The notes beneath the pieces were generated by a model. It made no database searches, was not told where the DNA came from, and saw nothing but the letters and a program-made list of their open reading frames with translations. Positions 7,257 to 12,374 of a stretch of 12,374 bases of DNA are shown here, piece by piece. This DNA comes from Methanobacteriota archaeon (lineage in GTDB: Archaea > Thermoplasmatota > Thermoplasmata > RBG-16-68-12): assembly GCA_005878415.1 (NCBI GenBank), contig VBMM01000047.1, positions 1,131 through 13,504 of the forward strand, written 5' to 3'. Both the position numbers and the translations under genes were made by a program. Positions within the stretch are counted from its first letter, which is position 1; each line of letters opens with the position of its first letter.

Positions 7257-8045
7257 ATGGGCGGCATCATCACACTCACGACGGATTTCGGACTCGGCGA
7301 GTACGTTGGGGCGATGAAGGGAGCGATCCTCTCCGTCGACGCCGACCTGACAATTGTGGACCTCGACCACAACGTCCGGCCGCACGACATCCGGCACGGC
7401 GCATACGTGCTGTATTGCGCGGTGCCGTACTACCCGTTCGCCGCCCACGTGGGCGTCGTCGACCCGGGCGTCGGGACGAAGCGTCGGAGCATCGTGTGCG
7501 TCTGCGAAGGCGCGTACCTCGTGGGCCCGGACAACGGGCTCCTGGTGCCCGCGGCCCGACGGCTCGGCCTCAAGGAGGTCCGCGATCTGACGAACCGCAA
7601 GCTCGGACGCCCCGAGCTCTCGGACACCTTCCACGGCCGTGACCTGTTCGCCCCCGCGGCCGCACACCTCATGACGGGCACGAAGGTGAAGGACGTCGGG
7701 CCGGTCGTGCGCGACTTCGTCGATCTGGACTTCGGGGAACCGAAGAAGCACAAAGGGGGATTCGAGGGCGTCGTGATCACGTACGACCGCTTCGGAAACG
7801 TCGTGACGAACATCCCGCGCTCCCTCGCGGAGGCGACGTGGTCGTTCGGCGACCGCCTCCACGTGACGATCGGCGGATATGAACTCACCGTCCCGTTCGT
7901 GCGCACGTACGGCCTCGTGGCTCTGGGCGAGTTCCTCGCGACGTTGTCTTCGAGCGGATTTCTCGAGATCTCCCGGCGCGAGTCGAATGCGGCCTCCCAG
8001 TTCGACGCGACGCCCGGAATGCCCGTGACAGTCGTCCGCGTCTAG
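7257..8045 (+). CDS. SAM hydroxide adenosyltransferase (DUF62 / SAM hydrolase)
   Basis: 262 residues, the usual size for archaeal members. The family splits S-adenosylmethionine with water (hydroxide) into adenosine and methionine and is related to the fluorinase and chlorinase SalL. Visible signatures are TLTTDFG at 6-12, VVDPGVGTKRR at 67-77, GPDNGLL at 90-96, DTFHGRDLFAPAAAHL at 123-138 and DRFGNVVTNI at about 177-186. The conserved Asp-Arg-His set that activates the water is D69, R76 and H126. The C-terminal beta-barrel domain follows. It is cytoplasmic, with no signal or TM segment. The ATG at 7257 has GAGGGGGA 6 bases upstream, and the gene follows the coiled-coil gene by 15 bases, so co-transcription is likely. 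The cellular purpose of this reaction in archaea is not settled; SAM level control is one suggestion. Confidence 0.93.
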   Translation: MGGIITLTTDFGLGEYVGAMKGAILSVDADLTIVDLDHNVRPHDIRHGAYVLYCAVPYYPFAAHVGVVDPGVGTKRRSIVCVCEGAYLVGPDNGLLVPAARRLGLKEVRDLTNRKLGRPELSDTFHGRDLFAPAAAHLMTGTKVKDVGPVVRDFVDLDFGEPKKHKGGFEGVVITYDRFGNVVTNIPRSLAEATWSFGDRLHVTIGGYELTVPFVRTYGLVALGEFLATLSSSGFLEISRRESNAASQFDATPGMPVTVVRV

Positions 8046-8094
8046 CCGCTCCCGTCATCCGCGAGAGACGAAGCTTGGGACGCCGCACAATCGC

Positions 8095-9192
8095 CTATCC
8101 CGAGAATGTGCCGTTGACCAACTCGGTCGTGCTATCTGAGATCCGGTAGCTGTAACCCGCCGGATAAGCGATGGTACCGAACAGCAATCGATCTGCAACA
8201 GAGACATAGGTCCCATTCCCGGCAGGCACATAAACGACGCGAACCGTCGAGTAAGTAAGGGCCGACAAAGCCGTGGCTGCAAGGGCCGTCTCGCCGGTCG
8301 CGTTGAGCACCGTGACCATGGTTCCCGAGGCTGTCAAGCCGGCCGGTCGCGACGTGATGGTCATCGTCCAATTGGTCCCGTCTCCTGAGCGGCCCACGAG
8401 GATGCCAAGACGCCGTGGCCCCCCGACGAGAGGCACCCCGAGCTCGTGACCGTTCGACAGCGCGAGCACGACCCGATCCGGTTGGAACGCCGCGTTCAAA
8501 TCGAACCGCAGCCAGTAGGTGGTGTACTGGCTCGGATAGAGCGTCTCGGAACCGTACAGAGATTGAACCGGCTGGGCGGAGAAGAGCCCGGTCGCATCAC
8601 GAGCCTCCCAGTCCCGGTACGTCGGTGATAATGGGGTCGGGCCCGTGTTGCGCGCCGTGATGTAGACCTGAAGCCAGTAGCCGTTCGTCGGCGCTCGTCC
8701 GGCAAGGGTGCTGTGCCGCGTGACCTCGTCGACGAAAAGGTAGACGCCATACCCCGAGGACGGAGGAAGCGGGTTCGGTTGCGACATCGTCGCCTGCTGC
8801 CGAAGGATCAAATCTGCCGCGATGACAACGAGAACCAGCGCTGCCGAAACGAGACAGACGACGAGCACAATCAGTCGTTTGCGGCCCGCGGATTGCGAAC
8901 CCGGCGAGGGGGGTGGCACCGCCGCCGTGGGGTCATCGTTCCCCGTGTAGCCCGACCCGAGAGCGGAACGGAGACGAACAGCCGCTAGGTCCGCCCCGCA
9001 GCGCAGGCAAAAACGGTACTCGGGGAGATTCGACACCCCACACGACGGACAGAGGATTCCCAGGATCCGACTTCCCTCCGGAAGACAACGGCCCGGGACG
9101 GGGAAATAGGTTTCGACGCGCGAAACGGCTTGCGAGCTTCCACCAAAGACATATCTATGGAGGGGTCCTTCCGCGCCGCGGAATGGATGCAC
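8095..9192 (-). CDS. Zinc-ribbon, single-TM protein with extracellular domain
   Basis: The frame encodes a zinc ribbon (CPSCG at 48-52 and CLRCG at 62-66), a Pro/Ser linker, one TM helix (about 106-130, RLIVLVVCLVSAALVLVVIA) and a 235-residue outer part. The first half of the outer part resembles Ig-like DUF4352/telokin domains (YWLQVYITARNTGPTPLSP). The rest is beta-rich and resembles the C-terminal regions of archaeal pilin-like proteins. The ribbon should be cytoplasmic. Function is unknown; sensing or surface assembly are possible. The start is doubtful. The only ATG/GTG/TTG in frame before the ribbon is the GTG at 9192, which overlaps the apgM start on the other strand. A GGAGGG at 9079-9074 lies 7-10 bases before an ATC (9066) or CTG (9063) just ahead of the ribbon, which would give about 322 residues. 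The real protein may begin there. It ends 49 bases beyond, and convergent with, the SAM hydrolase gene. Confidence 0.75.
   Translation of the reverse strand: MHPFRGAEGPLHRYVFGGSSQAVSRVETYFPVPGRCLPEGSRILGILCPSCGVSNLPEYRFCLRCGADLAAVRLRSALGSGYTGNDDPTAAVPPPSPGSQSAGRKRLIVLVVCLVSAALVLVVIAADLILRQQATMSQPNPLPPSSGYGVYLFVDEVTRHSTLAGRAPTNGYWLQVYITARNTGPTPLSPTYRDWEARDATGLFSAQPVQSLYGSETLYPSQYTTYWLRFDLNAAFQPDRVVLALSNGHELGVPLVGGPRRLGILVGRSGDGTNWTMTITSRPAGLTASGTMVTVLNATGETALAATALSALTYSTVRVVYVPAGNGTYVSVADRLLFGTIAYPAGYSYRISDSTTELVNGTFSG
9102..9111 (-). promoter_or_regulatory. Possible TATA box for the zinc-ribbon gene
   Basis: On the minus strand, CGAAACCTATTTCC reads as a purine element followed by a TATA-like core. 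Transcription would start about 26 bases on, near 9080, directly before the GGAGGG at 9079-9074. That supports a short form of the protein starting near 9063-9066, not at 9192. Confidence 0.4.
9143..9158 (+). promoter_or_regulatory. BRE/TATA promoter of apgM, leaderless
   Basis: CCAAAGACATATCTAT combines an A-rich BRE-like stretch with a TATA core. The core centre is about 28 bases before the ATG at 9183, so the transcript should start at or within a few bases of the start codon. This would be a leaderless mRNA, common in Thermoplasmata. The GGAGGGG at 9159-9165 is too far from the ATG to act as a normal ribosome binding site. Confidence 0.6.
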
Positions 9193-10043
9193 GCCGGATC
9201 CTGCTCGTGATTTTCGATGGCCTCGGCGACCGCCCGCTCACCGAGCTCGGGCACAAGACGCCTCTCGAGGCCGCGCGCAAACCGAACCTCGATTGGTTCG
9301 CAGCGAACGGGGTGAATGGGCTCGTCGATCCGATCGGCCCGGGCGTCCCCGCCGGAAGCGACACGAGCCATCTCGCGCTCTTCGGCTACGATCCGCGCGA
9401 AGTGTACACGGGCCGCGGCCCGTTCGAAGCCGCCGGCGTGGGGATCGACCTCGAGCCGGGCGACATCGCCTTCCGGGGCAACTTCGCCACGGTCGACGAG
9501 AAGATGCGGATCACGGATCGCCGCGCGGGACGAATCCACGAGGGCACCGCGAAGCTGGCGGACGCGCTCGACGGCATGAAGCTCGGACGGGTCAAGGTGA
9601 TGTTCCGCGCCGGCACCGAGCACCGGGCGGCGCTGGTCCTCCGGGGCCGAGGGCTCTCGCCGAAGGTCACGGACACGGACCCGCACGCCATCGGCGAGGA
9701 AGTCCGACAGGCAGAACCGCTCGAATCTGCCGCGAAGGCGACGGCGAAGGCGGTCAACGCATTCACGAAGCAGGCCCACAAGATCCTCAAGGACCATCCG
9801 GTGAACCGCTCTCGCCTGGCGAAAGGCGAGCCCCCCGCGAACGCCATCGTCCTGCGCGGTGCCGGGGTGTACCCGGATCTCCCTCCGATTCCGGAGCGAC
9901 TCCACGTCAAAGCGGCGGGCATCGCGGGCGTCGCCCTCATCCGCGGGATGTTCCGCGCTTTTGGAATCGACGTCCTCGACGTGAAGGGGGCCACGGGCGG
10001 CCTCGACACGGACATGATCGCAAAAGCGGACAGATCCACGTGA
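9183..10043 (+). CDS. apgM: ApgM phosphoglycerate mutase, N-terminal part of a broken gene
   Basis: 286 residues covering about the first 70 percent of archaeal cofactor-independent phosphoglycerate mutase, which interconverts 3- and 2-phosphoglycerate in glycolysis/gluconeogenesis using two divalent metals and a phosphoserine intermediate. Visible are the metal Asp12 in FDGLGDRP, the presumed nucleophile Ser59 in PAGSDTSHLALFGYDP, the sugar-phosphate region RAGTEHRAALVLRG (142-155) and GATGGLDTDMIAKA (269-282). In intact enzymes the frame then runs on through a D-x-x-G-H-D metal motif. Here it reaches a TGA at 10041 four codons later, and the rest continues in another frame with about 30 residues missing. 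Start at the ATG 9183, which fits the upstream TATA box. A frame reaching back to 8913 is only an antisense extension over the neighbouring gene. As written the product should be inactive, unless the break is an assembly error. Confidence 0.9.
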   Translation: MDARRILLVIFDGLGDRPLTELGHKTPLEAARKPNLDWFAANGVNGLVDPIGPGVPAGSDTSHLALFGYDPREVYTGRGPFEAAGVGIDLEPGDIAFRGNFATVDEKMRITDRRAGRIHEGTAKLADALDGMKLGRVKVMFRAGTEHRAALVLRGRGLSPKVTDTDPHAIGEEVRQAEPLESAAKATAKAVNAFTKQAHKILKDHPVNRSRLAKGEPPANAIVLRGAGVYPDLPPIPERLHVKAAGIAGVALIRGMFRAFGIDVLDVKGATGGLDTDMIAKADRST

Positions 10044-10321
10044 TCGAGCGGCTCGATGCGATGATGGGCCACCTGAAGCCGACGCTCCCCGCCGACGTCG
10101 TCGTCGCGATGACCGCCGACCATTCGACGCCCGTCGCGGCGAAAGACCACTCGGGCGACCCGGTGCCCCTCACGCTGTTCGGCGAGGGCGTGCGCGTGGA
10201 CGCGGTGGTCGCCTTCGACGAGCGGAGCGCGGCCCAGGGCGCGCTCGGCCGCCTCCGAGGGCAGGACGTCATGAACCTCCTCATCGACCTCGCCGGCCGC
10301 GCGGAGAAGTTCGGCGCGTGA
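10040..10321 (+). CDS. apgM: ApgM phosphoglycerate mutase, C-terminal part in a shifted frame
   Basis: 93 codons counted from a GTG at 10040 that overlaps the TGA of the first part (GTGA). They contain the C-terminal metal-binding end of ApgM: VIERLDAMMG, MTADHSTP (Asp27-His28 of this fragment) and KDHSGDPVPL (His37), then the usual closing helix. The frame is also open just upstream (codons Q-I-H before the GTG). This suggests the tail of one original gene, not a gene with its own start. There is no Shine-Dalgarno close to the GTG. Translational coupling through the GTGA overlap is possible, but even the two parts together lack the D-x-x-G-H metal motif. It ends 17 bases before the hppA TATA box. 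Confidence 0.8.
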   Translation: MIERLDAMMGHLKPTLPADVVVAMTADHSTPVAAKDHSGDPVPLTLFGEGVRVDAVVAFDERSAAQGALGRLRGQDVMNLLIDLAGRAEKFGA

Positions 10322-10331
10322 GCGGGCTATC

Positions 10332-10345
10332 AAAGCCTATATACC
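10332..10345 (+). promoter_or_regulatory. TATA promoter of hppA
   Basis: AAAGCCTATATACC contains a TATATA core at 10338-10343 with an A-rich element before it. A start about 26 bases on (near 10366) leaves a leader of about 22 bases that holds the GGAGGAGG at 10371-10378, 10 bases before the GTG start. The position just after the apgM stop shows hppA has its own promoter. Confidence 0.65.
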
Positions 10346-10388
10346 TTGAGGAGTTTGCCGCCGGGAAGTCGGAGGAGGACGCGATCGG

Positions 10389-12374
10389 GTGGCCCAGGTG
10401 GACCTGAGTTGGGTGATCCCCCTCGCGATCGTGGCGGGCCTCGGGTTCGCCGGGATCCTCGCGCGCGACGTCCTGCGTCGCGACACCGGCTCCGACCGCA
10501 TGCGGGAAATCGCGGACGCGATCCGACAGGGCGCCCGGGCCTTCCTGCGGCGGCAATACAAGGCCATTGTAATCATCGCGGGACCCCTTGCGATCGTCTT
10601 CGCGGCGGCCATCTTCGCGCAGAAAGCCGTGAGCGGCGCGAACGACGCGGCGGAACTCGGCCTCAAGACCGCCGGGGGTTTCGCCCTCGGCGCAACCTTG
10701 TCCGCGCTCTCAGGGTACATCGGCATGCAAATTGCAATCCGTTCGAACGTCCGCTCCGCCGCCGGATCGTTGAAGTCGTTCAATGAAGCGCTCGTCATAG
10801 CCCTCCGGGGCGGAGCCGTCTCCGGCCTCTCGATCGTTGCCCTCTCCCTCGCCGGCGTGTCTCTCCTGTACTACGGGTACGGAGCGGGGATTCCCCCAAT
10901 CGAAGGCGACCAACGGAAGCTCATCCTTTCGATCGTCGGGTTTGGGTTCGGTGCCAGCCTGGTCGCGCTGTTCGCGCAACTCGGCGGAGGGATCTACACG
11001 AAAGCCGCGGACGTCGGCGCCGATCTCGTGGGCAAGGTCGAAGCGGGCATCCCGGAAGACGATCCTCGCAACCCGGCGGTCATCGCGGACCTCGTCGGGG
11101 ACAACGTGGGCGATTGTGCGGGGCGCGGCGCGGACCTGTTCGAGTCGACCGCGGCGGAAAACATCGGGGCGATGATCCTCGGGGTCCTGCTCTTCCCGCT
11201 CTTCGGAGTGCCGGGCATTATCTTCCCCCTCGTGGCGCGTGGGTTCGGAGTGCTCGCGTGCGTCGTTGGCGTATACGTCGTGAAGGCGCGCGAGGAGGAA
11301 TCGCCGATGGCCGCCTTGAACCGCGGCTACCTCGTTGCGACGGTCCTCGCCGCGATCCTGTTCGGCGTGGCGGCATGGGCGATGCTGCAGCCGCCGGCCT
11401 CGAGCGGCGCGGACCCCTTGACGTGGATTCGGTACTGGGCGTGCGGGATCGCGGGCATGATCACCGCGTTCCTGTACGTCTGGATCACGCAGTACTACAC
11501 GGAGGCGAAGTACCGCCCCGTCAAGGAGATCGCCCGGGCCTCCGAGACGGGTCCCGCGACGAACATCATCGCCGGTTTCTCGGTCGGACTCGAGGCGACG
11601 TGGCTGCCCATCATCGTCGTGTCGGGGGCGCTTCTCATCGCGTATGCCCTCGGAGAGTCCACCGGCATCAACGGCGGTGGCCTGTACGGCACCGCGATCG
11701 CGACGATGGGGATGCTCTCGACGGCGGCGTACATCCTCGCGATGGACACCTTCGGACCGATCGTCGACAACGGCGCGGGGATCATCGAGATGTCCGGCAT
11801 GTCCGAGGAGGCGCGTCGGAACATGGACAAGCTCGACGCCGCGGGCAACACGACGAAGGCCCTCACGAAAGGCTACGCGGTCGGCAGCGCCGCACTCGCC
11901 GCCTTCCTCCTGTTCAACGCCTACCTCAAGGAGGTCGGGACGACGAGCGTGGACCTCGTCCACCCCGAGACGTTCATCGGAGGCATGATCGGGGCCGCGC
12001 TGGTCTTCCTGTTCAGCGCGTACGCGATCCGCGCGGTGGGACGCGCGGCCTGGGCGATCATCAAGGACGTGCGCGACCAGTTCCACGAGAACCCTGGCAT
12101 CATGGCGGGGACCTCGAAGCCGGACTATGCGCGGTCCGTCGACATCGTGACACGGAGCGCGTTGCGGGAGATGGTCGTCCCCGGCCTCCTGGCCGTAGCC
12201 ACGCCCGTCGCGGTCGGGCTGTTCTTCCGGTTCGTCTTTGTGACTCCAACCCTCGGGAAGGGCGAGGCGCTCGGCGGGACGCTGATGGTCGGCACGATCG
12301 CGGGTATCCTGATGGCCCTCGTCCTGAACACGGGTGGCGGCGCGTGGGACAACGCGAAGAAGTACATCGAGGCG
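10389..12374 (+). CDS. hppA: Membrane-bound H+-translocating pyrophosphatase, K+-independent (3' end cut)
   Basis: 662 residues visible, and the frame is still open at the window edge; family members are about 650-800 long. The enzyme hydrolyses pyrophosphate and pumps ions out across the membrane with some 15-16 TM helices. Visible hallmarks are GGGIYTKAADVGADLVGKVE (199-218), IPEDDPRNPAVIAD (221-234), DNVGDCAGRGADLFES (238-253) with its Asp ladder, and GGGAWDNAKKYIE (649-661) near the end. GNTTKALTKG at 486-495 carries Lys490 where K+-dependent enzymes have Ala, and Thr493 three residues later. This marks the K+-independent class, known to pump H+ and not Na+. The GTG start at 10389 has GGAGGAGG 10 bases upstream. 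It salvages biosynthetic PPi as proton-motive force, which is useful to energy-limited archaea. The last part of the catalytic region lies outside the window. Confidence 0.95.
   Translation, partial: MAQVDLSWVIPLAIVAGLGFAGILARDVLRRDTGSDRMREIADAIRQGARAFLRRQYKAIVIIAGPLAIVFAAAIFAQKAVSGANDAAELGLKTAGGFALGATLSALSGYIGMQIAIRSNVRSAAGSLKSFNEALVIALRGGAVSGLSIVALSLAGVSLLYYGYGAGIPPIEGDQRKLILSIVGFGFGASLVALFAQLGGGIYTKAADVGADLVGKVEAGIPEDDPRNPAVIADLVGDNVGDCAGRGADLFESTAAENIGAMILGVLLFPLFGVPGIIFPLVARGFGVLACVVGVYVVKAREEESPMAALNRGYLVATVLAAILFGVAAWAMLQPPASSGADPLTWIRYWACGIAGMITAFLYVWITQYYTEAKYRPVKEIARASETGPATNIIAGFSVGLEATWLPIIVVSGALLIAYALGESTGINGGGLYGTAIATMGMLSTAAYILAMDTFGPIVDNGAGIIEMSGMSEEARRNMDKLDAAGNTTKALTKGYAVGSAALAAFLLFNAYLKEVGTTSVDLVHPETFIGGMIGAALVFLFSAYAIRAVGRAAWAIIKDVRDQFHENPGIMAGTSKPDYARSVDIVTRSALREMVVPGLLAVATPVAVGLFFRFVFVTPTLGKGEALGGTLMVGTIAGILMALVLNTGGGAWDNAKKYIEA

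Noticed and set aside
5841..7862. 673-codon open frame antisense to the coiled-coil and SAM hydrolase genes
   Set aside because: Spans two well-supported genes and the gap between them, with low-complexity Leu/Arg/Phe content that mirrors the Glu/Arg repeat on the other strand.
8913..9182. Upstream extension of the apgM frame
   Set aside because: It runs through the divergent promoter region and antisense over the zinc-ribbon coding region. ApgM proteins begin at about MDARRILLVIFDGLGD, and the TATA box at 9150-9158 fits an ATG at 9183.
10710..12086. 458-codon open frame antisense to hppA
   Set aside because: Arg/Asp/Glu/His-rich shadow of a highly conserved membrane protein; no start signal or recognisable domain.
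1..12374. CRISPR array, insertion sequence or full prophage
   Set aside because: No regularly spaced direct repeats, transposase, terminal inverted repeats or structural phage genes were seen; RusA alone is not enough.

Overview
The window is GC-rich (roughly two thirds G+C by eye) and reads as archaeal, most likely a euryarchaeon of the Thermoplasmata type. The lineage is an inference. The archaeal evidence is an archaeal-type cofactor-independent phosphoglycerate mutase (ApgM), TATA boxes placed for leaderless or short-leader transcripts (before apgM and hppA), Shine-Dalgarno sequences matching the archaeal anti-SD (a perfect GGAGGTGA at 130-137), and a candidate archaeal C/D box guide RNA. 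Surface proteins combining a signal peptide, Ig-like or PA domains and a C-terminal membrane anchor also fit.

Layout. 1-146: a possible gene tail and the leader of the first gene. 147-668 (+): a RusA-type Holliday junction resolvase, probably mobile-element derived. 800-3073 (+): a secreted subtilisin-family (S8) protease with a PA insert. It converges on 3140-4594 (-), a membrane-anchored surface protein with a jelly-roll-like and two Ig-like domains; a stem-loop at 3085-3106 separates them. 4595-4946 is the only long non-coding stretch. On the minus strand it carries a very plausible C/D box sRNA (4686-4750), and further right a nested inverted-repeat structure. 4947-7241 (+): a 764-residue coiled-coil protein with a small N-terminal domain, followed 15 bases later by a SAM hydroxide adenosyltransferase (DUF62) gene, 7257-8045. 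8095-9192 (-): a zinc-ribbon, single-TM protein divergent from apgM (9183-10321, +). apgM is broken: the frame shifts and about 30 residues are missing. 10389-12374 (+): hppA, a K+-independent H+-pumping membrane pyrophosphatase, cut by the window end.

Functionally this is mostly housekeeping and cell-surface biology: extracellular proteolysis, surface display, gluconeogenesis/glycolysis, SAM turnover and PPi-driven proton pumping. The points most worth following are the unannotated C/D sRNA, whose D guide would place a 2'-O-methyl on the C of a CAU anticodon, the deletion in apgM that removes predicted metal ligands, the very regular coiled-coil protein paired with a SAM hydrolase, and two genes whose 5' ends do not fit a normal start.
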